From the NCBI GenBank assembly GCA_944323775.1, contig CALUTT010000011.1:62001-126000 (forward strand): a stretch of 64,000 bases of DNA, given 5' to 3'. Position numbers and translations under genes: made by a program. Below the pieces are notes generated by a model. It searched no databases. It saw nothing but the letters and a program-made list of their open reading frames with translations, and was not told the origin of the DNA. Each line of letters begins with the position of its first letter. Within the stretch, counting starts at the first letter, position 1. Positions 34,463 through 44,400 of the stretch are shown here, one piece after another. This DNA is from an uncultured Bacteroidales bacterium. GTDB lineage: Bacteria > Bacteroidota > Bacteroidia > Bacteroidales > UBA932.

Positions 34463-35428
34463 ATGAAAAAGGCAATAATACTCGCGGTTCTCGCATCGAT
34501 GTTCTGCGCATGCAGACAGGAAGAAGGCACAGTCCCCTACACAGTCACGAAAATTGATGACAACGCTTACAGAATCGAAGACAGCAACGCCTCGAATCCT
34601 GCAGGCGAGTTCTTTGACGACAGCGGCAACAAGACACACTTCAACAACTGTTCGGACATGTACCTTGTCCTCGGAGACGGGAAGGCGCTTCTGATTGACC
34701 TTTCAAACAAAATCCAGTGGGCCGACAATGCCGATGCCGCGCTGAGGAAACTCGTATACGACCTTACCGGAGACAGACAGCTCACCGTAACGTTCACCCA
34801 CAACCATGGAGACCACACCGGTATGCTTGACGCTTTCATCGATGAACCCGGAGTTTTCTTCGCGCTGCCCAGGACTGATTTCGAACAGCTGGTATCACGT
34901 TTCCCGGACGGAAGGAGCTACCTCTATGACGAAGAGCATGAATTCGATCTCGGCGGAGGGACCATCGTCGAGAGCATTCCGGTTCCGGGACACACCAAAG
35001 GTTCGGTGGTGTTCTTTCTCAGCGGAAAGGATATTCTCTTCTCCGGAGATGCCATCGGCTCCGGACATGGAGTATGGATTTTCGACAAGCCGGGATTCGA
35101 GAACTACATCCAGGGCATCAACAATCTCAATGCATACATTGACAACTCCGGGATTGACAAGAGCAAGCTGCGGATATACGGAGGACATTTCTGGCAGAAG
35201 GACTGGTTCCCTGAACTCGTCGACGGCACGCTCGGCATCAAGTATATAAACGACATGACCGTTCTCGTCTCGCAGATATGCTCCGGAGAAGCCTACAGGG
35301 AACCTTCAGGGCTCGACAATCCGGTTCTCGACACATACTTCCGCAACGGAAGCGCCATAGTCGTATGGAATTCGCAGATGGCCGATGAAATGTTCGGCGG
35401 CAGCCGCATAGCAACTATTTCAAGGTAA
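34463..35428 (+). CDS. Metallo-beta-lactamase-fold hydrolase, exported (probable lipoprotein)
   Basis: 321 residues. The N-terminus is a signal sequence with a cysteine at its end (ASMFCACRQEE), so a lipoprotein is likely although the lipobox is not ideal. The MBL-fold zinc motif is FTHNHGDHTGM (H-x-H-x-D-H form), followed by VPGHTKGS and FSGDAIGSG. Substrate is unknown; such proteins hydrolyse esters, lactones or phosphoesters. The 3' end overlaps the convergent MATE gene by 14 bases. The only upstream promoter-like sequence lies in repeat copy B. Confidence 0.85.
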   Translation: MKKAIILAVLASMFCACRQEEGTVPYTVTKIDDNAYRIEDSNASNPAGEFFDDSGNKTHFNNCSDMYLVLGDGKALLIDLSNKIQWADNADAALRKLVYDLTGDRQLTVTFTHNHGDHTGMLDAFIDEPGVFFALPRTDFEQLVSRFPDGRSYLYDEEHEFDLGGGTIVESIPVPGHTKGSVVFFLSGKDILFSGDAIGSGHGVWIFDKPGFENYIQGINNLNAYIDNSGIDKSKLRIYGGHFWQKDWFPELVDGTLGIKYINDMTVLVSQICSGEAYREPSGLDNPVLDTYFRNGSAIVVWNSQMADEMFGGSRIATISR

Positions 35429-36755
35429 ACTGCTTCCCCGCCCATTTCATGCTGTTCCAGCGGTGGATGAAAACCACGCCGCGCACGTCCTCGTCCAGCA
35501 TGAACGCAACCCACATCGCGACAAGGCCCCACCCCATGTGTATCCCGAGCAGCCAGCTCCCGAACACTGCGCACGACCACATCACGACTATACCGACAGA
35601 CACCGGGAAGTAGATATCCCCGGCGGACCTCAATGCATTGACGGCGAACAGGTTTACTGCACGTCCGGCCTCCAGAAGCACGTCGATCCACAGGACGGTG
35701 GCGCCCGTGGCGATTATCCACGGATTGTCAGTGAGCAGCGCCAGAATATGCTTTCCGGCCAATGCCGTAAGAAGCGACAGCGAAAACGAAGCCCCTACGG
35801 AGAGTCTCATCACCCTCTTTCCCAGAGTGTAGGCCGCCCTGAACTTGCCGCGCCCTACAAGATGGCCAATGCTGATGGCACCTCCCTGAGCCATCGCTAT
35901 CGAAAAGAGGTATGTGAACATGACAATGTTGACGCAATATGTCCTCGTGGCAAGCGCGTCATTGCCTATCATGTTTATGAAATACGATATCACTACCTGG
36001 GAAAGACTGTACGAGAGCTGCTCGCCCGCAGACGGAATGCCTATGTTCAGCAGCTTGCGCAGCTCCCGCCACGGGAAAGGGGCGAACAGCCTGCGCGGGA
36101 AGGACGGAATATGCTTGCGCAGCAGTATCACGAAAAGCAGGACGGCAGAGACCCCGCGGCAGAAACAGGTCGATATGGCGGCACCCTGCACCCCGAGTTC
36201 CGGAAAGCCGAACTTGCCGAAAATCAAAGTATAGTTGCCCACTATGTTGATCACGTTTACAACAATCGCGACATACATCGGATATTTCGCCTTGTCGGCA
36301 CTGCGCAGCGAGGCCGACAGGGCCATGGATATGGCCTGCAGGAACGCGAATCCGCCGACAGTCCTCATGTAGGCCAGCCCGTCAGGCAGTATGTCCGGCC
36401 GCATGCCCATCATAAGCAGTATCCTGTCGGCAAAGAGATACAGACAGGAGCTGATGACAAGGCCGGAGAATGCGTTGAAAAGCAGGGACACCCCGACAAC
36501 CTGCACTACCTTGTCCTTCATACCGGCACCCAGATACTGGGAGCAGAGAATCGAGGTACCGAGTGAGATCACCTCGAAAACAATGAATACAAGATTCAGC
36601 AACTGGTTGACAAGGCCGACTGCAGCCACGCTGCTGTCAGAATGACGGCTCAGCATGAAGGTGTCGACCGCGCCGAGCATCATTACAAGCAGGGTCTCGA
36701 TGAAAATGGGCCCCGCCAAAGTCGCAAGCTGCCTGCTTAATGTTCCGTACCGCAT
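35415..36755 (-). CDS. MATE family efflux transporter
   Basis: 446 residues and 12 predicted helices in two six-helix halves. The first half opens LATLAGPIFIETLLVMMLGAVDTFMLSRHSDSSVAAVGL, a standard MATE N-terminus; the second half begins near residue 230. MATE proteins export cationic drugs or metabolites using Na+ or H+. The ATG at 36755 is chosen because the upstream in-frame ATG would place the -7 box inside the coding sequence. It is convergent with the MBL-fold gene. Confidence 0.93.
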   Translation of the reverse strand: MRYGTLSRQLATLAGPIFIETLLVMMLGAVDTFMLSRHSDSSVAAVGLVNQLLNLVFIVFEVISLGTSILCSQYLGAGMKDKVVQVVGVSLLFNAFSGLVISSCLYLFADRILLMMGMRPDILPDGLAYMRTVGGFAFLQAISMALSASLRSADKAKYPMYVAIVVNVINIVGNYTLIFGKFGFPELGVQGAAISTCFCRGVSAVLLFVILLRKHIPSFPRRLFAPFPWRELRKLLNIGIPSAGEQLSYSLSQVVISYFINMIGNDALATRTYCVNIVMFTYLFSIAMAQGGAISIGHLVGRGKFRAAYTLGKRVMRLSVGASFSLSLLTALAGKHILALLTDNPWIIATGATVLWIDVLLEAGRAVNLFAVNALRSAGDIYFPVSVGIVVMWSCAVFGSWLLGIHMGWGLVAMWVAFMLDEDVRGVVFIHRWNSMKWAGKQFTLK

Positions 36756-36765
36756 AAACGAGGCG

Positions 36766-36773
36766 CAAAAGTA
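36766..36773 (-). promoter_or_regulatory. -7 box of the MATE gene
   Basis: The minus strand reads TACTTTTG, then CGC. Its G is 11 bases before the start codon, so the leader would be only a few bases. No -33 TTG is clear. Confidence 0.55.
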
Positions 36774-36795
36774 GCACATTTCGGTTAAAAATGAT

Positions 36796-36803
36796 TACCT
36801 TTA
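36796..36803 (+). promoter_or_regulatory. Possible -7 box of the sialate O-acetylesterase
   Basis: TACCTTTA is one base from TAnnTTTG, 39 bases before the ATG at 36843. It lies back-to-back with the MATE promoter in an AT-rich 87-base gap. Confidence 0.4.
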
Positions 36804-36842
36804 ACGATAAAATACCATATAATCAATAATCTGACACCCGGT

Positions 36843-38723
36843 ATGAACAACAAGTTACTTTCATCGCTGCTGATACTGTCAGGGCTGGCCTGCATGTTCT
36901 CCGCAGCCTCCGAAGCCAAGGTCAGGCTTCCGGAAATCATCTCGGACTGCATGGTTCTCCAGAGAGACTCCGAACTCAAGATATGGGGGTGGGCCGACCC
37001 TTACGAGAAGATTACCGTGCGCTTTGACGGCAGCCATTATTTCACGGAAGCCGACGGCAGCGGCAACTGGTCAGTATGCATGCCGCCACATGAGGCGGGA
37101 GGGCCATATCTGCTCGAAGTGAACGAAACTGCGATAAGGGACGTGCTGGTCGGAGACGTCTGGCTTTGTTCAGGACAGTCAAACCAGGAAACTCCGATAG
37201 AAAGGCTTCTGGACAAGTATCCTGAAATAAATTTCTCCAACAACCATATGGTCAGGATGTACAAGGTGCCCACACAGGAAACTCCAGGAGAACTTCAGGA
37301 AGACATCCCTGCAGGAGAAAGGTGGCATTCGGCTGTAGCCTCAGACGTCCTCAACTGGAAGGCTCTTGCATACTGGTATGCGATGCTTGCCTATGAGCAG
37401 ACAGGCATACCGCAGGGCATGCTCGTCTCAAGCCTCGGAGGCTCGGCGATTGAAAGCTGGATGCCAGAGGAGAGGCTCCTCAAGTTCGAGAACCAGGCCG
37501 GCATGAAGGCAGCCGCCGACAGCGCCAGAATCGCCTCCACCGACCAGGGAACGGGCAAATGGCATCTTGAAGACTACGATGACTCGTCATGGCAGACAAT
37601 AGTCAATCCCTGCTATCTTGAAGATGCAGGAATAGCTACCGGAGTGGTAATATGGTACCGCAAGACCATACAGGTGCCCGAATCGATGGCCGGCCGGCAT
37701 GCCAAGCTTTACATGGGCAGGCTCGTGGACGGTGACGAAGTGTATGTGAACGGCACTCTCGTCGGAAGCACAGGATATTTCGGACCTCCGCGCAAATATG
37801 ATGTTCCTGCAGGAATACTGCACGAGGGCAGCAACGTAATAGCCGTAAGGCTCACCGCCAACGCCGCGGATGCCGGATTCGTGCCGGACAAGCCGTACAT
37901 GCTCGCCGGAGATGAAGATACGGTTGACCTGACCGGAGAATGGAAATACAGGATAGGACTCAGAAACTCTTCGCAGGGCCCTCTCATGTTCAGAAGAAGG
38001 ACAAACTTTACCGGAGCAGGACTGTACAACGGAATGATATACCCGCTGAGGAACTACAGCGTCGCAGGGGTCATCTGGTACCAGGGAGAGAGCAACGCCG
38101 GAGGGGCAGACATCTATGACGACTATCTGAAGGAACTCATCTACGGCTGGAGAGAGACCTTCGGCAAGCAGGACCTTCCGTTCGTCATATGCCAGCTTCC
38201 GAACTACATGGAAGCATACGACTATCCCGTGGACGAATCCTGGGCCAGGCTCAGGGAAGCTCAGCTGAAGGTATACCTGGATGTCCCGGACACATACCTT
38301 GCCACAAGCTACGACACCGGCGAATGGAACGACATACACCCCCTCAACAAGAAGGACATGGCTGCCACCATACTCCTTGGTACACGCAAACTTTACGGTG
38401 GCGAGGACATAGCGGCCATGGGCCCCGTATACAGCCACATGAAGGTTGACGGGAACAGAATAGTTCTCTACTTCGACGAGGCGGATAAGGGACTGGCGAC
38501 AAAGGACGGGAAACCGCTCAGGCATTTCGCCATTGCCGGAGAGGACGGCAAGTTCGTGTGGGCCGATGCCGTAATCAAAGGCAAAACCATAGTCGTCAGC
38601 TCACCGGACATCGAACATCCTGTTGCAGTAAGGTACGCCTGGGCCAACAACCCCCAGGGAGCCAACCTCTGCGGCAAGAACGGTGTACTCGCCTCTCCGT
38701 TCCGGACCGACGATTGGGATTAG
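36843..38723 (+). CDS. Sialate O-acetylesterase-type SGNH esterase
   Basis: 626 residues with a signal peptide (cleaved near SAASEA). SGNH-hydrolase blocks are DVWLCSGQSNQE (catalytic Ser), GVIWYQGESNAGG (block III) and WNDIHPLNKKDMA (Asp-x-x-His). A beta-sandwich domain is inserted at about residues 235-370 (YDDSSWQTIV to LTANAADAG), as usual in the 9-O-acetylesterase family. The enzyme removes acetyl groups from sialic acid or other glycans in the periplasm. No sialidase or neuraminate genes lie here, so a plant-glycan acetyl ester is equally possible. It ends at a bidirectional terminator. Confidence 0.9.
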   Translation: MNNKLLSSLLILSGLACMFSAASEAKVRLPEIISDCMVLQRDSELKIWGWADPYEKITVRFDGSHYFTEADGSGNWSVCMPPHEAGGPYLLEVNETAIRDVLVGDVWLCSGQSNQETPIERLLDKYPEINFSNNHMVRMYKVPTQETPGELQEDIPAGERWHSAVASDVLNWKALAYWYAMLAYEQTGIPQGMLVSSLGGSAIESWMPEERLLKFENQAGMKAAADSARIASTDQGTGKWHLEDYDDSSWQTIVNPCYLEDAGIATGVVIWYRKTIQVPESMAGRHAKLYMGRLVDGDEVYVNGTLVGSTGYFGPPRKYDVPAGILHEGSNVIAVRLTANAADAGFVPDKPYMLAGDEDTVDLTGEWKYRIGLRNSSQGPLMFRRRTNFTGAGLYNGMIYPLRNYSVAGVIWYQGESNAGGADIYDDYLKELIYGWRETFGKQDLPFVICQLPNYMEAYDYPVDESWARLREAQLKVYLDVPDTYLATSYDTGEWNDIHPLNKKDMAATILLGTRKLYGGEDIAAMGPVYSHMKVDGNRIVLYFDEADKGLATKDGKPLRHFAIAGEDGKFVWADAVIKGKTIVVSSPDIEHPVAVRYAWANNPQGANLCGKNGVLASPFRTDDWD

Positions 38724-38740
38724 AACCATACGGAATCAAA

Positions 38741-38777
38741 AAAAGAGGGTGCGGCTCCATGAGCCGCGCCCTCTTTT
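38741..38777. terminator. Bidirectional terminator
   Basis: A 17-bp arm (38741-38757, AAAAGAGGGTGCGGCTC) pairs with 38761-38777 around the loop CAT, with one mismatch. A-run on one side and T-run on the other let it end both the acetylesterase (plus) and the carboxylesterase (minus) transcripts. Confidence 0.9.
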
Positions 38778-38803
38778 GTCATAATGATACTTCCAGGTCC
38801 AGC

Positions 38804-40255
38804 CTACGGAACTATCGGATCTCCCATCTCGGAGTTCTCGTTGTCCTGTGCATCCAGTTTGAACAGCATGAACTCGGGAGTAGCTGACGTGTATGGAGTC
38901 CAAACGCCTCCATCCGGTCCGTTAGGATCGCTGTACTTTGCAAAGTTGGTCCATGCAGTCAGCATCTTCTCGGAAAGATCCCAGTCGCCCTCAGTCCAAG
39001 GCCTCCAGCAGTGCTGCAGAGACTTGAACACGAACCACAGGTCTGAAGAGTGGAACGCACCCTTGAGACGGGCGGTAACCTCGGGATGAGAGCCGTCATC
39101 AGGGAGAGGCCTTGCGAATTCATAGGCCCAGCACTTGGCGCCCTTCTGCTCCCTGTCAAGCGCAAAGGCAGCTATTCCGGGAGACATGTTGCCCATATCG
39201 TTCAGAGTATAGCCTATCATGTACGGCACATCAGCCAGGCTGCCGTCAACTGCGGCATCGTCAAAGCTCTCCAGGCTGACATAACCGTCTACGATGGGGG
39301 CGGAAGTCATATACTCACGGGTTCCGTTCACAGCATTGTACATGTTGCCGACAGTGTAGAGCATTTCAGTGGAAGCTGCCCTCATCTTGGCGAGGTCGGT
39401 CAGGCCGGCCCAGTCGAGAATTTTCTTGGTGTTCTTCTCGGAATCCCTGAGAGTCGCGGCAGGCCTTGACGAACGTGTCTGGGCAGAAGAATTCTGGACC
39501 GCATTGATTCCGCCGGCACTCATGATGATAGCCTTGTGGAACTTGCCCCTTGCAAGAGGAGACTCGCAAAGCGTCTTCACGCTGCCGCCGCCGGCACTCT
39601 GTCCGAAGATGGTGACATTGTCCGGATCTCCGCCGAACTGCTCGATGTTCTTCTGTATCCAGTTCAGGGCCTCGATCTGGTCAAGAATACCGTAGTTGCC
39701 GGATACGCCCTGAGGATTCTCTGCAGAGAGTTCAGGGTGGGTAAGGAAGCCGAATACGCCGAGTCTGTAGTTGATGCTGACAAGAACCACGTCCTTGTCT
39801 GCCCATTCCTGACCGTCAAATTCAGGTTCGGAGCCCCATCCCTCGCGATATCCGCCGCCATGGATCCACAGCGCGACAGGAAGTTTCTTGTCCACCTGGC
39901 CAGGAGCCTTGGTCCATACATTCAGATACAGGCAATCCTCGCTGTAGGGAGCCTCGTCACCGTAACCCCACTCGGTCGTGTAGCCTCCGGGATAGTGGAC
40001 AGCCTGGTAAGAAGGGTGGCCGAAACTGTCAGCCACGAGCACGCCCTCCCAGGGAACGACAGGCTGCGGAGCCTTCCATCTGAGATCTCCAAGCGGTGGA
40101 GCGGCATATGGAATGCCACGGTAGACATAGACACCGGGAATGTCGGCGAGGACACCCTGGACTTTTCCGCCTTCAATCGAAAGTACTGGATTTTCAGGCG
40201 CCGTACTGCAGGCCGCGAGGGCCAGTACAGAGAGAATCAATAAGCTTTTTTTCAT
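38804..40255 (-). CDS. Type B carboxylesterase, lipoprotein
   Basis: 483 residues from MKKSLLILSVLALAACSTAPE, a clear lipoprotein signal (LAAC). The carboxylesterase/lipase type B fold is shown by GVYVYRGIPYAAPPLGDLRW, EDCLYLNVW, the oxyanion HGGGYREG and the nucleophile elbow TIFGQSAGGGS. The acid and His lie in the C-terminal third. It hydrolyses carboxylic esters at the periplasm or cell surface; the substrate is unknown. The longer open frame to 40354 lies in the AT-rich gap and lacks a signal peptide. It is 55 bases downstream of the choloylglycine-hydrolase-like gene, and they may share a transcript. Confidence 0.9.
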   Translation of the reverse strand: MKKSLLILSVLALAACSTAPENPVLSIEGGKVQGVLADIPGVYVYRGIPYAAPPLGDLRWKAPQPVVPWEGVLVADSFGHPSYQAVHYPGGYTTEWGYGDEAPYSEDCLYLNVWTKAPGQVDKKLPVALWIHGGGYREGWGSEPEFDGQEWADKDVVLVSINYRLGVFGFLTHPELSAENPQGVSGNYGILDQIEALNWIQKNIEQFGGDPDNVTIFGQSAGGGSVKTLCESPLARGKFHKAIIMSAGGINAVQNSSAQTRSSRPAATLRDSEKNTKKILDWAGLTDLAKMRAASTEMLYTVGNMYNAVNGTREYMTSAPIVDGYVSLESFDDAAVDGSLADVPYMIGYTLNDMGNMSPGIAAFALDREQKGAKCWAYEFARPLPDDGSHPEVTARLKGAFHSSDLWFVFKSLQHCWRPWTEGDWDLSEKMLTAWTNFAKYSDPNGPDGGVWTPYTSATPEFMLFKLDAQDNENSEMGDPIVP

Positions 40256-40310
40256 TTGGAAATTATGAATTGGTGTGTAGTTCCGGCAGAAAGACCGTTC
40301 ATTATGACGG

Positions 40311-41390
40311 TTAGATCTTGATATTTTCGATAGGTTCGGCCTGGACAGGGTCAACCCTTTCGCTGATGTACTTCATCTTCTTGAGGTCCGCATTGCCAAG
40401 ATCCAGGCAGCGGATCGTGGAGTTGTTCATTGTCCTGAAGAAGACACGTCTTCCGGACAGATCCGTCACTATGGTGATCTGTGTCGCGCTCTGGACACCG
40501 GCGGGAGACTCCCCTTCACCGTTGTCTATTCCCACGGGGATGTCGAAATTGTTCATTATATGGAACGCCAGCACGGCGGCGTCAGTCGTGTTGTCCATCA
40601 CCGGAGCCGTACTCTGGAAGAATGCCGCGCGCACGAACCTCGAAGGAGGGGTCACGTCACCGGGAAGGCCGAGACCCGCACTGCCCGCACCGAAGGATGT
40701 CATCTTGAGACGGTCAATTGTCTTGGACGGAACCGTGCCAGGGGCCAGGTTCACGTAATTGTTAAGGTTAGTCATCTGCCAGTCGAATGAAGGAGAGTTG
40801 GTGAGGACTCCGAGCTCATTCTCGTAGAAAATGCATTTGCCTCCGATAATCTCAAGCACTATCTGGCGTCCGCTCTGTTCGGTGAACCTCCAGTGGACCG
40901 TCGAAGCCCTGGGATCGATTCCGTGCACATGTGTGGAAAGGACCATGTCCTTGACCTCGTCCACGGTTGCGCAGCTCCCGAGAATATAGCTTACAAGCTG
41001 GAAATCGGAAATGCTGTTCGATTTAGTCTGGTCGGTAAGGGCCTCGTATCCTCCGTAGTTCGGGAAGTAGAAGAGTCCTGCGCCAAGTCCTTTCTCGTTC
41101 ACACCCTCCATCACGAACTCAGGCTGCTCCACCGAAAGGCCGACATAGGAATACTTTGCGGTAAAAGCCATTCCCTGGGCTCCGCCAGGAAGCATGCTGT
41201 ACTGTGTTTTACCGGCAGGCACCGCCACATAGTACTTGGCAAGGTCCGACGCTCCCCACTCTATTGTCCTTGCGGTGACGGTACATCCTCCTGATGTCTT
41301 GAGAGTTATGCCTGTACAGGCATCGAGTCTCTGGCCAAAAGCCACGGCAATCGCTGCGACTGCCAGCATGGCAAGATAAATCCTTTTCAT
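40311..41390 (-). CDS. Choloylglycine hydrolase-family Ntn hydrolase, secreted
   Basis: 359 residues with a signal peptide whose cleavage before Cys would expose the nucleophile of the mature enzyme (DACTGITLKT). The conserved Arg (TARTIEWG) and NNFDIPVGI segment are those of the bile salt hydrolase / penicillin V acylase family. Members cleave linear amides such as conjugated bile acids or acyl-homoserine lactones. Specificity cannot be assigned. The gene is divergent from the HTCS-like regulator across 71 AT-rich bases. The ATG at 41390 gives a good signal peptide. Confidence 0.88.
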   Translation of the reverse strand: MKRIYLAMLAVAAIAVAFGQRLDACTGITLKTSGGCTVTARTIEWGASDLAKYYVAVPAGKTQYSMLPGGAQGMAFTAKYSYVGLSVEQPEFVMEGVNEKGLGAGLFYFPNYGGYEALTDQTKSNSISDFQLVSYILGSCATVDEVKDMVLSTHVHGIDPRASTVHWRFTEQSGRQIVLEIIGGKCIFYENELGVLTNSPSFDWQMTNLNNYVNLAPGTVPSKTIDRLKMTSFGAGSAGLGLPGDVTPPSRFVRAAFFQSTAPVMDNTTDAAVLAFHIMNNFDIPVGIDNGEGESPAGVQSATQITIVTDLSGRRVFFRTMNNSTIRCLDLGNADLKKMKYISERVDPVQAEPIENIKI

Positions 41391-41448
41391 AAGCTGTAAG
41401 TAAGAATACACCTATTTTCCGTAAATTTAATAATATAATAATTAATTG

Positions 41449-41457
41449 TATCTTTAC
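41449..41457 (+). promoter_or_regulatory. -7 box of the HTCS-like regulator
   Basis: TATCTTTAC is one base from consensus and ends five bases before the ATG at 41462, predicting a leaderless or nearly leaderless mRNA. Confidence 0.5.
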
Positions 41458-41461
41458 CTGC

Positions 41462-44400
41462 ATGAAAAAGTTCGTCATTCTTCTGCTTCTCGCCATCTCC
41501 GCCCTTCTGCCTTCCCACGCTCAAAGGGCGAGGATGTATACCCCGGCGGAAGGATTGCCGAACAGCAGGATAAACAGCATCATGCAGGACAGGACCGGAT
41601 TCGTGTGGATATCCTCCGGGAACGGCCTGACAAGATTCGACGGAAGGGAGTTCCGGCACTTCCACTCGGACAGAGAGGGGGCATGGCAGCTGGCCGGCGA
41701 TCTTGTCCTGAAGACATTCCAGGACAGCCGCGGAAGGATTTGGGTGGCAACGGCCACGGGACTTCAGACTTACAACCCTTCCGACGGGACGTTCTCAACG
41801 CTCATCCTTGACGACCGCGCTCCATTTGCCAGCACCTCATATCACATCACGGACCTGATCGAGGTCAACACACAGAGCGGGAACCAGGAAATCTGGGCGG
41901 CGACATACAAGAACGGACTGTTCATAATCGACGCCGGCTCCGGTACCATTCTCACTGACAGGAGCACGGCAGTGAACGCAAGGCTGGACCAGCGGTCCGT
42001 TGACAGACTTTTCGCAGACTCCAACGGGCAGGTATGGATCGCATACGGCGAAGGCGGACTCAGCGTGCTGAGCGCCGAGGACCTTGACATCCAGAGCGGA
42101 ATCCGCATCGACATGCCAGAGGCTGTCAACATAAGAGAGGTCACGGTCAGTCAGTTCATTGAGGACAGGGCCAGCGGCAACGTGATAATATGTTCTCCAA
42201 ACTTCGGGATACTTGTCTATGACAGCGCGACGAGAAGCATCTCCCGCTCGAGGGACAGCAGGGCCAGAAACTGCCGGGCCATGTCCATCATAGCCGACAA
42301 CCTGCTCATGCCGAGCGGAAGCAGCTACCTCGTCGGTACCGAGAACCACGGCCTGTGGAGCTATAACATACTCACCGACAGGATGGCTGCACTCCCTGAC
42401 GGCGCCATTCCATATGATGCCTCCAACTGGAAGATACACAGCCTGATGACAGACAGTCAGGGAAACATCTGGATCGGAGTCTATGAAAGGGGAATACTCG
42501 TCATCCCCAATCCTATGTACGGTTTCGAATATACCGGAGTGACATCGCCTTTCATCGACAAGGATTTTCCTGAAGGTTGTGTGACTGCGATCCTCAGAGA
42601 CCCCGCAGACAGGTCTATGTGGATCGGGACTGACGGATACGGGCTGATGAACATACGGCAGGACGGATCCAGAAAGTTCTATGACACCGGCAACTCCAGG
42701 ATGACAGACAACACGGTAATGTCTCTGGCGGCCGACCGGCACGGCAAGATCTGGATAGCCACATTCAGCGGAGGACTCTATGTAATCTCGGCAGGCACGG
42801 GGCCGAGGCTGTTCAGCGACTCCAAGAAACTCGGGACCATGAAGACCGTAGACCTGGCTTACGACGCGATCGACGACGTGATGTATGTCGGCACACACAG
42901 CGACGGACTTGCCGTGATAGATCCGGCCACGGAAAAGATCACCTCCAGCATTTGCGATGACGCATGCAAGTGGATAAGCTGCCTGTATACAGACCGCGAC
43001 GGAATGCTCTGGGTAGGCACATACAACGGGCCGATGGTCTACAACGACAGGATGAACAGGATCATCCGGTACAATCTCGCTGACAAAAGCATGAATGCAA
43101 GAATCCACTGTTTCCTTCAGGCCGATGACGGGACAATGTGGATGGGCACGGGCGACGGACTCTATGCCTTTGACCGCACAAACGGAGAAGAAAGAAGGTA
43201 TTCCGAGAAAGACGGCCTGAGCAGCAACGTGATTTACGAGCTCCTCCAGAGTTCCGACGGTGACATATGGATAGCCACGGCCTTCGGCCTTTCCAAGCTG
43301 GATACCAAAAGCGGCTCGGCCATGCGGTATTACGCTTCTGACGGGCTGCAGGAGAACGAATTCCATCAGAGAGCCGCAATGGCCGACAGCGACGGGAAAC
43401 TCCACTTCGGCGGGATAAACGGAATCACATCATTCTACCCGCATTCGGTCGAGCGCAAGCCTCATTCAGTTCCGGCAGTGATGTTCACCGGAATAAGCGG
43501 GACGGACTGCATCCCCGCCGACATGTCCTCCCTCCAGGACAACGGGGTCACACTCCCCTGCAGCGGGAACAGCATTTCCGTGAAGTTCACATCTCTCGAG
43601 TTCTCGAATCCGGACAAACTGCGGTACGCCTACATGATGGACAGAGTGGACAGACAATGGAAAACGGCGGATGCATCGTCAAGCGCGACATACACCAACC
43701 TCGCGCCGGGAAAATACACGCTGAGGGTCAAGGCCTATTTCGAGAACAGCCCTGATGACTTTTCCTCTTCCGAACTACGTGTTACCGTAAATCCGCCATG
43801 GTACTTCTCATCCTGGGCGATAGCCGGGTACTGCCTTGCACTCGCTCTCGGGACCGTGGTGTTCCTGTTCGGCCTGCAGAGACACCTTCGTAACAGAAAA
43901 AGAATCATGCAGGCAGAAAGGGATCAGGACAGGCTGCAGGCCATATCGGACATATCCCGGGTGATATGCACTCCCCTGAACCTTGTTGTGACTCCCCTGA
44001 AGGAACTTGCCGACTCTGAAAAAGATACACACAGGAAAGGGATCATGGACCTGATGTACAGGAACTGCCTGCGCGTGCAGAGTCTCGTTGAACAGATGGC
44101 CGGTACCGCATCCACAGAGTCCACGGCTGAAGACCGGAAGACAGACAGCCCCGCCCAGGGAGTTACTCAGGATCCAGATGCCGTGCAACGGACATCCAAG
44201 GCAAGGAAGAACATAGTCGTCGTCGACGATGATCCCGAGACAAGGAAGTTCATGGCCATGGAACTCGGCAGCCAATACAACGTCAGAGCCCTGGAGGGCG
44301 GCAGGGACGCATGGGATCTGATATCTTCTTCTGTCCCCGACGCCGTCCTGACCGAAGTGATTTCCGACGGGATGAGCGGATATGAACTGTGTTCAAGGAT

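Noticed and set aside
35463-36566. Plus-strand open frame of 367 codons
   Set aside because: Shadow of the MATE transporter; its composition (Arg, His, Gln rich) is typical of antisense frames in GC-rich genes.
41837-43405. Long minus-strand open frame of 522 codons
   Set aside because: It lies wholly inside the HTCS-like gene on the opposite strand, has no recognisable domain and follows the codon pattern of the real gene.
43900-44250. Missing kinase ATPase domain caused by a frameshift or deletion in assembly
   Set aside because: The frame is continuous and the linker is of normal composition; His and Asp substitutions elsewhere in the protein argue for a real loss. An assembly gap cannot be fully excluded from sequence alone.
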